DNA of 64,000 bases, taken from the NCBI GenBank assembly GCA_947496375.1, contig CANMCY010000008.1:30042-94041 (forward strand), given 5' to 3'. Within the stretch, counting starts at the first letter, position 1. Each line of letters starts with the position of its first letter. Under the pieces are notes generated by a model. That model was given only the letters and a program-made list of their open reading frames with translations. It was not told the origin of the DNA and did not search any database. Both the position numbers and the translations under genes were made by a program. This document shows positions 26,517 to 36,674 of this stretch, piece after piece. The DNA is from Flavobacteriales bacterium. Lineage in GTDB: Bacteria > Bacteroidota > Bacteroidia > NS11-12g > UBA955.

Positions 26517-26752
26517 GAAAGCTATTATTTACCCTGATTTTTGCTGTGTCACTGGTTTTTACCACCGGTTTAAATGCACAGTGTCCCATGTGTAAAACAG
26601 CATTGAAAAGCAACCAGACCAACAAAAAGGGAGCTTCTGTAGGGAATGGCATCAACAAGGGTATTCTGTTTTTGCTGGCAACCCCGTATTTGCTGGTAGG
26701 TGCGGCGGGTTTTGCGTGGTACAACTATAGAAGAACCCGCAGAGATGCATAA
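26513..26752 (+). CDS. Small exported CPMC-motif protein of the oxidase operon
   Basis: 79 residues from the ATG at 26513, which overlaps the DUF420 stop. The signal peptide MRKLLFTLIFAVSLVFTTGLNA is followed by the mature start QCPMCKTALKSN, a CxxC directly at the N-terminus. A C-terminal TM helix follows (GILFLLATPYLLVGAAGFAWY) and ends in RRTRRDA. So it is an inner-membrane protein with a periplasmic Cys pair, positioned to act in copper or redox handling for the oxidase (inference). No named family is recognised. Confidence 0.75.
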   Translation: MRKLLFTLIFAVSLVFTTGLNAQCPMCKTALKSNQTNKKGASVGNGINKGILFLLATPYLLVGAAGFAWYNYRRTRRDA

Positions 26753-27137
26753 TCTAAAGCATCCGAGACCCAGATTCATCAGTTTTTTGCTTTGTCGTTG
26801 TCCACGTTGTGGCAAGGATAAGGTTTTTCCTAACAGTATTCTGAATATGGGGAAATTTGCTGAAACCCAGTATGAGTGCAAGCAATGTAAATTAAATTAT
26901 GAGCCCGAGCCCGGTTTTTTCTTTGGTGCCATGTACTGGAGTTACGCCATCATAGTAGGTATTATCATCACCCTGAGCGTGGTTTTTAATCTGCTTAATC
27001 TGTTTGATTATGCCATTGCGGCAATCCCTATTGCCATAGTGATTCTACTTCCAATCATATTTCGATACAGCAGAATGCTGATGTTGTATGTGGTGTATCC
27101 CGCCATGTATAGTGAGCAGTATCATAAGAAAGCATAA
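26745..27137 (+). CDS. DUF983 zinc-ribbon membrane protein
   Basis: 130 residues from the ATG at 26745, overlapping the previous stop by 8 bases. Two CxxC pairs (CPRCGKD and CKQCKLN) suggest a zinc ribbon, followed by EPGFFFGAMYWSYAI and two TM helices, the DUF983 pattern. DUF983 genes often occur at the end of oxidase operons; the function is not known. The gene ends at a bidirectional terminator. Confidence 0.82.
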   Translation: MHNLKHPRPRFISFLLCRCPRCGKDKVFPNSILNMGKFAETQYECKQCKLNYEPEPGFFFGAMYWSYAIIVGIIITLSVVFNLLNLFDYAIAAIPIAIVILLPIIFRYSRMLMLYVVYPAMYSEQYHKKA

Positions 27138-27163
27138 AAAAAGACTGCCTAAGCAGTCTTTTT
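27138..27163. terminator. Bidirectional terminator between the oxidase operon and recA
   Basis: 11-bp perfect stem AAAAAGACTGC/GCAGTCTTTTT with a CTAA loop. The A- and T-runs on both sides allow it to stop the oxidase operon on the plus strand and recA on the minus strand. Confidence 0.9.
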
Positions 27164-27187
27164 ATTTAATCAGGTTAGTATAGGAAT

Positions 27188-28219
27188 TTACGAGGCTTCG
27201 CCTGGCTGAACTGCCACTACTTCTTCGCCGGCAGCATTTTTAGCTTTGATTTTGCCTTCAATTTCCTGGAGCAGTTCGGGGTTGTCTTCCAGCAATTCTT
27301 TTACTGAATCGCGTCCTTGACCAAGTTTGGTTCCGCCGAAGCTGAACCAGCTGCCGCTTTTTTGCACAACACCGGCATCTACGGCGATGTCCAGTACTTC
27401 ACCCACACGGCTGATGCCTTTGCCATACATAATGTCAAATTCAACCACGCGGAAGGGTGGGGCCACCTTGTTTTTGGCCACTTTTACCTTGGTGCGGTTG
27501 CCTATAATGTCTTCGCCGTCCTTGATTTGTCCGATGCGTCGTATATCCAGGCGGATGGAGGCATAAAATTTCAGGGCATTACCACCGGTGGTAGTCTCAG
27601 GGTTGCCAAACATGATGCCAATTTTTTCTCTGAGCTGGTTAATGAATATGGCAACACAGCCGGTTTTGCTGATGGTGCCGGTGAGTTTACGCAGTGCCTG
27701 GCTCATCAGTCGGGCCTGCAAACCTACTTTGCTATCACCCATGTCGCCTTCTATTTCTGCACGGGGCACCAGTGCAGCCACAGAATCTATAACCAGCACA
27801 TCAATGGCACCGGAACGAATGAGGTTATCGGCAATTTCAAGGGCCTGTTCTCCGTCATCGGGCTGAGATATGAGCAGATTGGCTGTGTCAATACCCAGTT
27901 TTTCTGCGTATAATTTATCAAAGGCGTGTTCGGCATCCACAAAGGCGCAAATGCCGCCTTTTTTCTGTGCTTCTGCAATGGTATGCATGGCAATGGTGGT
28001 TTTACCTGATGATTCCGGTCCGTAAATTTCAATGATACGACCGCGGGGAAATCCGCCAACACCCAATGCCAGGTCAAGGCTGAAAGATCCTGTTGATACA
28101 ACATCTACCGCAATGGAGCGGGTATCGTCCATCTTCATTACGACGCCCTTGCCGTAGGTTTTTTCCAGCCGCTCTATCGTGGCTTTCAGGGCTTTCATTT
28201 TCTCATTTTGTTCACTCAT
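27188..28219 (-). CDS. recA: Recombinase RecA
   Basis: 343 residues, standard length. Walker [10 protein letters not shown], Walker B-like [10 protein letters not shown], the L1 and L2 loop regions, and the [19 protein letters not shown] and [20 protein letters not shown] signatures are all present. Forms the strand-exchange filament in homologous recombination and the SOS response. A TAnnTTTG box lies 50 bases upstream. No LexA-type box was recognised. Divergent from radC. Confidence 0.98.
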   Translation of the reverse strand: MSEQNEKMKALKATIERLEKTYGKGVVMKMDDTRSIAVDVVSTGSFSLDLALGVGGFPRGRIIEIYGPESSGKTTIAMHTIAEAQKKGGICAFVDAEHAFDKLYAEKLGIDTANLLISQPDDGEQALEIADNLIRSGAIDVLVIDSVAALVPRAEIEGDMGDSKVGLQARLMSQALRKLTGTISKTGCVAIFINQLREKIGIMFGNPETTTGGNALKFYASIRLDIRRIGQIKDGEDIIGNRTKVKVAKNKVAPPFRVVEFDIMYGKGISRVGEVLDIAVDAGVVQKSGSWFSFGGTKLGQGRDSVKELLEDNPELLQEIEGKIKAKNAAGEEVVAVQPGEAS

Positions 28220-28269
28220 GATTCGATTTGATTAAAATTATCGGATAAAAATATTTGTAATTGCTGGTT

Positions 28270-28277
28270 CAAAAGTA
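28270..28277 (-). promoter_or_regulatory. -7 box TACTTTTG of recA
   Basis: Exact TAnnTTTG match on the minus strand, 50 bases before the recA ATG. No convincing TTG at the right spacing. Confidence 0.5.
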
Positions 28278-28326
28278 ATACATTTGAAAAATATTTACAC
28301 ATTATTTTGTCAAAAAAATTATCAAC

Positions 28327-29013
28327 ATGTTTGAGTCACTGCCTATTAAACTTTGGAATGAGGACGATCGTCCACGCGAAAAAATGGCCACCAAAGGCCG
28401 TCAGAACCTTAGTGATGCCGAATTGTTGGCCATACTAATCGGCCACGGCACCCGAAGCCACAGCGCCCTGGATCTGGGAAAGATAATACTACAGCGTTTT
28501 CATGGCAATTTACATGAACTGGCCCGGGCCAGCATTCAAGATCTTTGTGCCATACCCGGAATAGGGAATGCCAAAGCCATCAGCATTATGGCTGCCATGG
28601 AACTGGCAGCGCGTAAAAAACAATCTGTTGCCAAATTTTCCAGGGTCACCAACAGCAGGGATGCTTATGATCAATTACGGGGTCAGATGGAAGATTTGAA
28701 CCATGAGGTTTTTTGGGTGATTTACCTGAACCAGAATAACCGAATTATCGGAATGGAAAGAATCAGTGAGGGTGGGATGACAGGCACGGTCATCGATGTG
28801 AGAATATTGCTGAGAAAAGTGCTGGAGCGGCTGGCCTGCGGAATTGTCATTGCCCACAATCATCCCAGCGGAAACCTGGTGCCGAGTGAGCCGGACCTGA
28901 AAATTACCCGACAAATAGAACACGCCTGCAAGCTGATCGATGTGGCGCTGATGGATCATCTGATTATTGGTGCTTCGGGCTATTACAGCTTCAAAGACGA
29001 GGGTAAATTTTAA
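28327..29013 (+). CDS. radC: RadC family JAB domain protein
   Basis: 228 residues. An N-terminal helix-hairpin-helix (IPGIGNAKAISIMAAMEL) precedes the MPN/JAB metalloprotease-like domain with the JAMM-type motif HNHPSGNLVPSEPD. The family is known as RadC, but a DNA-repair role is doubtful; the biochemical activity is not settled. Full length. Divergent from recA. Confidence 0.93.
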   Translation: MFESLPIKLWNEDDRPREKMATKGRQNLSDAELLAILIGHGTRSHSALDLGKIILQRFHGNLHELARASIQDLCAIPGIGNAKAISIMAAMELAARKKQSVAKFSRVTNSRDAYDQLRGQMEDLNHEVFWVIYLNQNNRIIGMERISEGGMTGTVIDVRILLRKVLERLACGIVIAHNHPSGNLVPSEPDLKITRQIEHACKLIDVALMDHLIIGASGYYSFKDEGKF

Positions 29014-29048
29014 GCAGTTTTTACCAAACTGTGAGCCGCATTTTTTGT

Positions 29049-29056
29049 TAAATTTG
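29049..29056 (+). promoter_or_regulatory. -7 box TAAATTTG of gcvP
   Basis: Exact TAnnTTTG match 11 bases before the gcvP ATG. No glycine riboswitch fits in the 54-base gap after radC. Confidence 0.55.
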
Positions 29057-29067
29057 CATACACAATT

Positions 29068-31959
29068 ATGCAATTACACACGCGTTATTCCGAGAAATTT
29101 GAGGACCGTCATATTGGCCCTCGTGCTTCTGATTTGCCTGAGATGTTGAAAACCATTGGGGTAGATTCTATGGAAACCCTCATCAATAAAACCGTGCCTG
29201 CGGGGATTCGTCTGCCACAGCCACTGAATATTGGTGAGCCCATGAGTGAGTCCGCTTTTCTTGAAATGCTGAAAACCAAAGCTGAAAAGAACAAAATTTA
29301 TAAAAATTACATGGGTATGGGTTATTACGGTACCCACACCCCGGGTGTGATTCTTCGCAACATCATGGAGAACCCCGGCTGGTATACCCAATATACGCCA
29401 TATCAGGCGGAGATAGCCCAGGGGCGTCTGGAAGCGTTGCTCAATTACCAGACCATGATTATCGACCTTACGGGTATGGAGATTGCAAACGCATCTCTTC
29501 TCGATGAAGGAACTGCAGCCGCCGAAGCCATACACATGTTTCTGGGGGTGGCACCCAAGGGTCAGGGAATGAAGTTTTTTGTGGATGAAAACATTTTCCC
29601 TCAGACCAAAGACATTCTGATTACCCGCTCGGAGCCCATTGGTGTAGAACTGGTTTTTGGCAACTATAAAACCTTCAACCCGGATACTACTTACTTTGGT
29701 GCCGTTGTGCAGTATCCCAATGATAAAGGGAGTATTGAGGATTACCGCGAATTTGCACAGCAGTGTAAATCGCACAATGTAAAAACCTGCTTTATTGCCG
29801 ATATACTTTCACTTACGGTTCTTACCCCTCCGGGTGAGATGGGCGCCGATTGTGTGGTAGGAAGTACGCAGCGCTTTGGTGTTCCCATGGGTTTTGGCGG
29901 ACCCCATGCCGCTTACATGGCAGCCAAAGATGAACACAAACGTCACATGCCGGGCCGTATCATCGGTGTAAGCATAGACCGAAATGGCAACCGTGCCTTG
30001 CGTATGGCCCTCCAAACCCGCGAACAGCACATCAAGCGTCAGAATGCTACCTCCAATATTTGCACAGCACAGGTTTTGCTGAGTATAATGGCGGGAATGT
30101 ATGGCTGCTACCACGGTCCCGACGGGCTGAAAAAGATAGCCGGCAGAATACATGCCATTGCCTCTGAACTTGCCCGTGGCATTGAGTCAGCAAGCGGTGT
30201 TTACAAGGTGTTGAACCAACATTTCTTCGATACATTGTATATCGAAGTGCCGAGTGCCAACACAATAAGGACGCTCGCAGAAGCGGCCGGTATCAACCTG
30301 CGTTATTTTGACGATACCCATGTAGGTGTGTCGGTGGATGAAACCACCACTGCCGAAGATGCCAATGCCCTGCTGCAGATTTTCAGCAAAGCCGTTGACG
30401 GTAAGCTTGTTCAGGTAAGCGATTCGGCCCAAAGCCGCATACCCGCTGCCCTTCAGCGTACTTCCAACTACATGCTGCATCCGGTATTCAATACCCTGCA
30501 GTCAGAGCACGAAATGTTGCGCTACATACGCGGTTTGGAGAGCAAAGACCTGAGTCTTTGCCACAGCATGATTTCATTGGGAAGCTGTACCATGAAGCTG
30601 AATGCCACCACTGAGATGATTCCCGTAACCTGGCCTGCGTTCAACGCACTGCATCCTTTTGCTCCTGCCGGTCAGACAGAAGGGTACAAAGAAATTATTG
30701 ATGAACTGGCCAAGGATCTGTGCGAGATTACCGGTTTTGCCGCCATGAGTCTACAGCCCAATGCCGGTTCGCAGGGCGAATATGCCGGGTTGATGGTTAT
30801 CCGCGAGTACTTTAAAGATCGCGGTGAATCACACCGTAATATTGCGCTGATTCCCAGCAGTGCCCATGGTACCAACCCTGCCAGTGCTGTAATGGCCGGT
30901 ATGGAAGTGGTGGTTACTGCCTGTGATGAACATGGAAACATAGACCTCGGCGACCTGAGAGCCAAAGCCGAGCAGTACAAAGACCGCCTGGCCTGTCTGA
31001 TGGTAACTTACCCCAGTACACACGGGGTGTTTGAAAGTGCCATCAAGGATATTACCGCCCTGATACATGAGTACGGCGGACAGGTGTATATGGATGGCGC
31101 CAACATGAACGCGCAGGTGGGTCTCACCAGCCCCGGTATGATCGGTGCAGATGTATGCCACCTTAACCTTCACAAAACGTTCTGCATTCCTCACGGTGGT
31201 GGTGGACCCGGTATGGGCCCGATTGGTGTTGCTGCACATCTGGCGCCCTACCTGCCCGGACACACTGTGGTGAAAACCGGTGGCGAAAAAGCCATGCATG
31301 CCGTAAGTGCCGCACCCTGGGGCAGTGCTAGCATTCTGCTTATATCCTATGCCTACATTAAGATGATGGGTGGCAAAGGACTTACCAATGCTACCGAATG
31401 GGCCATCCTAAATGCCAACTACATGAAAGCTCGCCTGGAGGCCGAATATCCTGTTCTTTACAGCGGTGAAAACGGTTTCTGCGCCCATGAAATGATTCTG
31501 GATACCCGCAAATTCAAAAACTCTGCCGGTATTGAAGCGGCTGATTTTGCCAAGCGCCTGATGGATTATGGTTTCCATGCTCCAACCGTTTCGTTCCCTG
31601 TGGGTGGTACATTGATGGTAGAACCTACCGAGAGCGAAAGCAAGGAAGAATTGGATCGTTTCTGCGACGCCATGCTGGCAATCCGTGAAGAAATTCGCGA
31701 AGTGGAAGATGGAAAGGCAGACAAGGAAGACAATGTGCTGAAAAACGCACCTCATACTGCTGCTGAAATTGCTTCAGATTCATGGGCGCATACCTACGGA
31801 CGTGAAAAGGCCGCCTATCCTGCGCCTTTTGTGGCCGCCAAGAAATTCTGGCCTTCTGTGGCCCGTGTTAATGACACGTATGGCGACAGAAATCTGGTAT
31901 GTGCTTGTTTGCCTATGGAAGCCTACATGAGTGCTGAAGCCAAGCCGGCCACCGCTTGA
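29068..31959 (+). CDS. gcvP: Glycine dehydrogenase (decarboxylating), P-protein of the glycine cleavage system
   Basis: 963 residues, the single-chain (fused P1+P2) form. It decarboxylates glycine and loads the aminomethyl group onto the H-protein lipoyl arm. The PLP lysine is in [34 protein letters not shown] and [15 protein letters not shown] are family motifs, and the N-terminal half starts with [14 protein letters not shown]. Other gcv genes (T, H) and lpd are not in the window. Confidence 0.97.
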   Translation: MQLHTRYSEKFEDRHIGPRASDLPEMLKTIGVDSMETLINKTVPAGIRLPQPLNIGEPMSESAFLEMLKTKAEKNKIYKNYMGMGYYGTHTPGVILRNIMENPGWYTQYTPYQAEIAQGRLEALLNYQTMIIDLTGMEIANASLLDEGTAAAEAIHMFLGVAPKGQGMKFFVDENIFPQTKDILITRSEPIGVELVFGNYKTFNPDTTYFGAVVQYPNDKGSIEDYREFAQQCKSHNVKTCFIADILSLTVLTPPGEMGADCVVGSTQRFGVPMGFGGPHAAYMAAKDEHKRHMPGRIIGVSIDRNGNRALRMALQTREQHIKRQNATSNICTAQVLLSIMAGMYGCYHGPDGLKKIAGRIHAIASELARGIESASGVYKVLNQHFFDTLYIEVPSANTIRTLAEAAGINLRYFDDTHVGVSVDETTTAEDANALLQIFSKAVDGKLVQVSDSAQSRIPAALQRTSNYMLHPVFNTLQSEHEMLRYIRGLESKDLSLCHSMISLGSCTMKLNATTEMIPVTWPAFNALHPFAPAGQTEGYKEIIDELAKDLCEITGFAAMSLQPNAGSQGEYAGLMVIREYFKDRGESHRNIALIPSSAHGTNPASAVMAGMEVVVTACDEHGNIDLGDLRAKAEQYKDRLACLMVTYPSTHGVFESAIKDITALIHEYGGQVYMDGANMNAQVGLTSPGMIGADVCHLNLHKTFCIPHGGGGPGMGPIGVAAHLAPYLPGHTVVKTGGEKAMHAVSAAPWGSASILLISYAYIKMMGGKGLTNATEWAILNANYMKARLEAEYPVLYSGENGFCAHEMILDTRKFKNSAGIEAADFAKRLMDYGFHAPTVSFPVGGTLMVEPTESESKEELDRFCDAMLAIREEIREVEDGKADKEDNVLKNAPHTAAEIASDSWAHTYGREKAAYPAPFVAAKKFWPSVARVNDTYGDRNLVCACLPMEAYMSAEAKPATA

Positions 31960-33464
31960 TTAAGGCGATTAAACATATTTTCAATATACAGGGAACCGGG
32001 TTTTTTGCCTGGTTCTTTGTTTTATACGCAGTTTTGGGTTTTGCTACCCTGCATCGCTACGGTGTGCATTACGATGAATTAACCCAACGCACTATCGGAA
32101 TTGAAAATGCCCGTTACATAGCAGGGTGGGGCAAGTATGAAGATATTGAGAAGCATAAGTATTTTGGGCCTCTGTTTGAAACCCCTGCCTATTTGCTGGA
32201 ACAGCTGGTTTTTACATCACCTATGCAAACCAAGCTATTGCTTAGGAGGGCGCTGTTGTTCTCGATATTTTTATTATCGGTTTTTGGGATTTACCGAATC
32301 GGGCGCCAATTGTTTCAAAATCATGCAACCGCTATGATTACGGCAATTGCCTATGCCTGCTGGCCCCGATTGTTTGCCGAAGCGCACTATAATTCCAAGG
32401 ATGTATTTTTTCTGTGTATGGGTGTTTTTGTGCTATGGGCGCTGTCGGTGGCTACCCGTAAAGGGAAGTTTCCATGGGCTGCCTGTATGCTGGCCGGCAT
32501 GGCATGTACGGTTAGGATTGCAGGCGTTTTTTATTTTATTCCGGTGCTTTGGGTATTAATGCACTATCGTTTTCAATATAAACGGGTTTATGCATTGTTA
32601 TTGGGAATAATCGTTTTTGTTATTTCCTGGTATATTGTATATCCGGCAGTCTGGAAATCCCCACTGGAAAGCTTTATCGGTATATTGCGATATGCTCATG
32701 AAAATCCCTGGCCTTCTCCAACCATACTGGCAGGAAAATCAATGATCCCCGGCAATGTTCCTGCTTATTATGCCTTTTTATGGATGTTGGTTACACTTCC
32801 TGTGTTTTATATAATATTGTTTTTGGTGGGATTATATTCATCCATAAAAATATTTCGAAAATCATACATTATTCAATTTGTGATTATATTATTTTTGGTT
32901 ACGGTCTCGTATTTAATCATCCAAAAACCTACGCTATACAACGGCTGGAGACATGTGTATTTTTTATATATACCACTCGTTATTTTGGCAGGGGTTGCTA
33001 TAGATTCATTCGTAAGCAGCATGAGTTTTAAAAAAACAATGGTGGTATTTTTAGTGTTTCCTTTGTTTTTATTAATTCATTTAAAACACGATTTTGTTTA
33101 TTTTAATTCGATTAAAAATATATGGAAACCGGGTTCATTCAGCATGGATTACTGGGGTATCAGTACTCGAGATGCCATGTTGAAATGCAATGTAAATCCA
33201 TGGGAAAAATACCATGATTGTGTTATGCCTGTGAGGGTTTATGCTTTTACCGAAACAGTTTGGTTAAATAAGCAGATACTTGGCAATAAAGCATTGAATA
33301 TACAGGAGGTAAAATCGGCAGATAGCGCTGATTTTGTGCTGGTTTTAAACCGTGAAGGAAAACTGGATCATTATAAACTTCCGGTGTTTGCCAAAGATGT
33401 TTACGGTGGCGATACCCTTTGGGTGGTTTATGACAGGCGGTCTGAGAACAGATATAATCGCTGA
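31956..33464 (+). CDS. Polytopic membrane glycosyltransferase-like protein (GT39/ArnT-like)
   Basis: 502 residues, roughly 11 TM helices. The first periplasmic loop holds [17 protein letters not shown], an acidic motif in the place where PMT/ArnT enzymes have catalytic Asp/Glu. [19 protein letters not shown] follows, as in the GT39-like family that transfers sugars from lipid carriers. The best available start is TTG at 31956, overlapping the gcvP stop, so it may be co-transcribed with gcvP. The 3' end overlaps convergent tsaE by 37 bases. The acceptor is unknown. Confidence 0.7.
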   Translation: MIKAIKHIFNIQGTGFFAWFFVLYAVLGFATLHRYGVHYDELTQRTIGIENARYIAGWGKYEDIEKHKYFGPLFETPAYLLEQLVFTSPMQTKLLLRRALLFSIFLLSVFGIYRIGRQLFQNHATAMITAIAYACWPRLFAEAHYNSKDVFFLCMGVFVLWALSVATRKGKFPWAACMLAGMACTVRIAGVFYFIPVLWVLMHYRFQYKRVYALLLGIIVFVISWYIVYPAVWKSPLESFIGILRYAHENPWPSPTILAGKSMIPGNVPAYYAFLWMLVTLPVFYIILFLVGLYSSIKIFRKSYIIQFVIILFLVTVSYLIIQKPTLYNGWRHVYFLYIPLVILAGVAIDSFVSSMSFKKTMVVFLVFPLFLLIHLKHDFVYFNSIKNIWKPGSFSMDYWGISTRDAMLKCNVNPWEKYHDCVMPVRVYAFTETVWLNKQILGNKALNIQEVKSADSADFVLVLNREGKLDHYKLPVFAKDVYGGDTLWVVYDRRSENRYNR

Positions 33465-33862
33465 TGGTCGAGATGTTCGATTTTTACATGCAGGCAGTTT
33501 TCACCCTCAAGTAAGGCGGCGCCTACTTCCGGCCATTCTATCAGCATCAGGCAATCATCGTTGTGGATGTATTCCAGGAGTCCTGCATCTACTAATTCAT
33601 CTGCGCTCTTCGCCCTGTACCAGTCTGTATGGCAAACCAGCCGCCCTTTTCCGGTGTGATATTCATTTACAATGCCGAATGTGGGGCTGCTTACCGCATC
33701 AGCGCTGTTGGTGAATTTTAACAGTGCCCGGATTAACGTTGTTTTTCCTGCCCCCAGATCTCCGGTAAATGTGATGATACGCGGTGAAGGATTGAGCTGG
33801 GTAATGTAAGCAATCACTTCTCCAATGCCGGCTTCATCCAGCGGGCCCATGCGCATTGTCAT
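33428..33862 (-). CDS. tsaE: tRNA threonylcarbamoyladenosine biosynthesis ATPase TsaE
   Basis: 144 residues. The Walker A motif GDLGAGKTTLIRAL and the following SSPTFGIVNEY (switch region) and DWYRAKSADEL are typical. TsaE works with TsaB and TsaD to make t6A37 in ANN-decoding tRNAs. Its ATG overlaps the stop of porX by one base, so the two are one operon. Confidence 0.93.
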   Translation of the reverse strand: MTMRMGPLDEAGIGEVIAYITQLNPSPRIITFTGDLGAGKTTLIRALLKFTNSADAVSSPTFGIVNEYHTGKGRLVCHTDWYRAKSADELVDAGLLEYIHNDDCLMLIEWPEVGAALLEGENCLHVKIEHLDHQRLYLFSDRLS

Positions 33863-35421
33863 CAGGATTTAGGGCTTAGGGTTATGAGCGGGCAGCACAT
33901 CTCTTCCAGACTGATTCCACCGTGCTGAAAGGTATTTCGGTAGTGATTTACGTAGTAGTTATAATTGTTGGGGTAGGCGAAAAAGTCGTTTTCACGGGCA
34001 AACACAAAGGCACTGCTCATATGCAGTGTTGGTAGAAAAGCATCCTGGGGCTTTTTAACTTCCAGTACCTCTTTGGGGTTGTAGGTAAGACTTTTACCCT
34101 GTTTGTAGCGCAGGTTAGAATTTACATGTTTATCGCCGATAATTTTGATGGGGTCTTTTACCCTGATGCTACCGTGGTCGGTGGTAATCACTACCCTGCA
34201 GGGTTTTTCAGCGATGCGCTGAAGGGCTTCCCACAGCGCACTGTGCTTAAACCAGGTAGCCATCACATTGCGGTAGGCCGTTTCGTCTTCGGCCAGCTCG
34301 CGCACCACGTGTATGTCGGTTCTGGCATGACTAAAATTATCAACGAAGTTGTAAACCAGCACATTCAGTTTGTTTTGGAACATGTTAGGAACATTGTTCA
34401 CCAGGGCTTTTCCGGCATCCAGATTGGTGATTTTGTGGTATGAGAATTTGATGTCTCTCCGCAGTCGTTTTAGCAAGTCTTCGAGAAAATCTTTTTCAAA
34501 CATATTTTTGCCGCCTTCGTCTTCATCGTTGCTCCATTTGCCGGGAAAACGTTTTTCGATTTCCGAGGGCAGGAGTCCGCTGAATATGGCATTGCGGCAG
34601 TATTGCGTGGTGGTAGGAAGAATGCTCAAGTAAAGGTCTTCCTGGTCTACGCGAAATTGGTTTTGTAGGGTTTCAGAAATGGCGCGCCACTGATCGAAGC
34701 GGAGATTATCTACCAGCACCACAAACACGGGCAGGTCTCCGTCCAGCAATGGATTGATGGCGCGGCGAAACAGATTGTGGCTCATGATGGGGCCATCGTC
34801 GCCGGTACTTTTGAGCATGCCCACGTAATGGTCAGAAACATAGCGGCAAAAGTTGCGGTTAGCGTCTGCTTTCTGGGTTTCAAAAACTTCTTTCATCCCT
34901 TCTTCTCCGCTTTCATTGAGTTCAATTTCCCAAAAAACCAGCTTTTTATATACTTCCTTCCATTCGGTAAAATCCATTTTTTCGCTAACTGCCATGCCTA
35001 TTTGCATGAATTCTTTTTGGTAGCTCTGGGTGGTGCGCTGGGTTACCAGTCTTCTTTCATCAAGATTCTTTTTTACGGAAAGTAAAATCTGGCTGGGATT
35101 GACGGGTTTGATGAGGTAATCGGCAATTTTACTGCCGATGGCTTCCTCCATGATATGTTCTTCTTCGTTTTTGGTAATCATGATTACCGGCAGGTTGGGT
35201 TTATCCTGTTTGATGCTGGCCAGCGCGTCAAGGCCGGAGATGCCGGGCATGTTTTCATCAAGAAACACCAGGTCGAATTCCTGATTTTTCACCTGTTCAA
35301 TGGCGTCTCTGCCGCTGCTCACGGTTACCATTTCATATCCTTTGCCTTCCAAAAACAGCACGTGCGGTTTCAGGAGGTCAATTTCATCATCTGCCCAGAG
35401 AATGCGCGGTTTGGTTGCCAT
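33862..35421 (-). CDS. porX: PorX-type response regulator with PglZ domain
   Basis: 519 residues, the PorX length. Receiver domain: acidic pocket ADDE, phosphoacceptor Asp55 in FLDENMPG, Lys in YLIKPVNP. A linker of about 80 residues leads to a C-terminal alkaline-phosphatase-superfamily (PglZ) domain with metal-ligand motifs VDNLRFDQW, NFVDNFSHART and TTDHGS. In Porphyromonas and Flavobacterium PorX controls the type IX secretion system together with PorY; the family has been linked to phosphodiesterase activity. No PorY kinase is encoded nearby. Several T9SS cargo genes are in this window. Confidence 0.92.
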   Translation of the reverse strand: MATKPRILWADDEIDLLKPHVLFLEGKGYEMVTVSSGRDAIEQVKNQEFDLVFLDENMPGISGLDALASIKQDKPNLPVIMITKNEEEHIMEEAIGSKIADYLIKPVNPSQILLSVKKNLDERRLVTQRTTQSYQKEFMQIGMAVSEKMDFTEWKEVYKKLVFWEIELNESGEEGMKEVFETQKADANRNFCRYVSDHYVGMLKSTGDDGPIMSHNLFRRAINPLLDGDLPVFVVLVDNLRFDQWRAISETLQNQFRVDQEDLYLSILPTTTQYCRNAIFSGLLPSEIEKRFPGKWSNDEDEGGKNMFEKDFLEDLLKRLRRDIKFSYHKITNLDAGKALVNNVPNMFQNKLNVLVYNFVDNFSHARTDIHVVRELAEDETAYRNVMATWFKHSALWEALQRIAEKPCRVVITTDHGSIRVKDPIKIIGDKHVNSNLRYKQGKSLTYNPKEVLEVKKPQDAFLPTLHMSSAFVFARENDFFAYPNNYNYYVNHYRNTFQHGGISLEEMCCPLITLSPKS

Positions 35422-35444
35422 AGATACCTTAAACGAAATTTATG

Positions 35445-35452
35445 CAAAGTTA
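35445..35452 (-). promoter_or_regulatory. -7 box TAACTTTG of porX-tsaE
   Basis: Exact TAnnTTTG match on the minus strand, 23 bases before the porX ATG. No TTG at the expected spacing. Confidence 0.55.
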
Positions 35453-35492
35453 TTGGTTATTGGCCACAGAGTAATTTAAAATATAAATGTGT

Positions 35493-35500
35493 TAAGTTTG
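35493..35500 (+). promoter_or_regulatory. -7 box TAAGTTTG upstream of the hypothetical gene at 35516
   Basis: Exact TAnnTTTG match, 15 bases before the ATG at 35516, divergent from porX. Confidence 0.5.
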
Positions 35501-35515
35501 TTGTTTTAAGAATTT

Positions 35516-35968
35516 ATGAATAGATACATCAAGATAGAGGGTGATTTGCTGAAATCCACAGATTCGTTTTTTCAATTACCTAATAATCGGGATTGGTATG
35601 CTGTGAAGGATGGTGCAATTAGCCAACATAATTCTTTGGCAGATGTCATGTTTAATAATCCGGATTTTATTGTTTTTGACCGTTATGATCACGCCAAGCC
35701 AAGGCCAAATTTTATAACCTGGTACTTTGATAGTAGAATGCATCAAATTAGTCAGATACCATTTGGTCAGTGGATGCTTGGAGAGATAAGTTTAGATGGG
35801 TATGGTAATCGCAATATTTTTAAGTTGCAGGATCCTTTGGGAGAAACGAGAAAAATTAAGTTAAGCAGATATTTACCTAATGTCCCCGGAGAGCTCAGTA
35901 AATACATCAGTTTTAATTCATATAAAGATTACGATTCTTCAGGTAATTTGTCTCAAGCCGAGGTGTAG
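35516..35968 (+). CDS. Hypothetical protein, AT-rich
   Basis: 150 residues, no signal peptide or TM helix, rich in aromatic and Asn/Asp residues (NRDWYAVKDG, NFITWYFDSRMHQ, FGQWMLGEISLDGYGNR). I do not recognise a family. It has its own -7 box and starts 94 bases from divergent porX. Base composition is clearly more AT-rich than the flanking genes, which hints at recent acquisition. It ends 29 bases before the thiamine pyrophosphokinase gene. Coding is likely because the frame is long for AT-rich DNA and correctly placed behind a promoter. Confidence 0.6.
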   Translation: MNRYIKIEGDLLKSTDSFFQLPNNRDWYAVKDGAISQHNSLADVMFNNPDFIVFDRYDHAKPRPNFITWYFDSRMHQISQIPFGQWMLGEISLDGYGNRNIFKLQDPLGETRKIKLSRYLPNVPGELSKYISFNSYKDYDSSGNLSQAEV

Positions 35969-35985
35969 TATTTTTTATAGTATTC

Positions 35986-35993
35986 TAAATTTG
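35986..35993 (+). promoter_or_regulatory. -7 box TAAATTTG of the thiamine pyrophosphokinase gene
   Basis: Exact TAnnTTTG match ending 4 bases before the GTG start at 35998, so the transcript is predicted to be leaderless. Confidence 0.6.
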
Positions 35994-35997
35994 TAGC

Positions 35998-36660
35998 GTG
36001 TCTTCCCATCACTTTGTTCGCGACGGACAGGAACCGGCCCTTATCATTGCCAATGGTGAGGCTTGCAGCATGGAGTTGCTGGGGCAGTTGCTGGAGTGGA
36101 ATCCCTATGTGCTTGTGCTGGATGGTGCCATAGAGCGGGTGATAGACCTGAATATCAGGGTGGATGCGGTTTTGGGTGATTTTGATTCTGTGGCGCCGGG
36201 ATGGCAGGAGCATGCGGCGTTGCAGGGTGTTCGCATTGTGCATGCACCCAAACAGGATATGACGGATTTACAGAAGGGTATTGAGTTTCTTATTGCCGAA
36301 GGACAAGCTGCAGCGCACGTTGTATGGGCAACAGGAAGGCGCAGCGACCACCATTTTAATAATTTGGCTACCCTGCCCGCTTTTACGGGCCGCATTGAAC
36401 TGGCTATCATTGATGGCCATTCGCGGATATACAATTTGCCCAGAAGTTTTAAAAAGTGGTATCCCAAAGGAACGGTCATTTCGCTGATACCGGTAATGGA
36501 GGCGGGTGGCATTCATACATCAAATCTGGAGTATGCCCTCCAAAATGAATCCCTCCATTTCCCCGGTCGAAGTGGCAGCAGCAACCGTGTTGCAGCGGAT
36601 GGTTTTGTGGAAATATCCTACGAATCCGGCCATTTGCTGATGATGGAATGTTGGGACTAA
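35998..36660 (+). CDS. Thiamine pyrophosphokinase
   Basis: 220 residues. Transfers pyrophosphate from ATP to thiamine, giving thiamine diphosphate. Motifs: ALIIANGE at the N-terminus, LDGAIERVIDLNIRVDAVLGDFDS (metal-binding GDFDS), KQDMTDLQKGIEF (catalytic D-x-T-D-L-x-K) and ATGRRSDHHFNNLATL. The C-terminal beta domain has GTVISLIPV and HTSNLEYAL. The start is GTG at 35998, supported by the promoter box. No TPP riboswitch is seen. Confidence 0.92.
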   Translation: MSSHHFVRDGQEPALIIANGEACSMELLGQLLEWNPYVLVLDGAIERVIDLNIRVDAVLGDFDSVAPGWQEHAALQGVRIVHAPKQDMTDLQKGIEFLIAEGQAAAHVVWATGRRSDHHFNNLATLPAFTGRIELAIIDGHSRIYNLPRSFKKWYPKGTVISLIPVMEAGGIHTSNLEYALQNESLHFPGRSGSSNRVAADGFVEISYESGHLLMMECWD

Positions 36661-36674
36661 TTGCACATCAAAAA

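Noticed and set aside
27317..27913. 198-codon frame on the plus strand
   Set aside because: Antisense to recA; a shadow of its codon use.
29074..29775. 233-codon frame on the minus strand
   Set aside because: Antisense to gcvP with no motif or promoter.
35941..35998. TPP riboswitch before thiamine pyrophosphokinase
   Set aside because: There are only 29 bases between genes and a -7 box directly before the start; no THI-box sequence is present.
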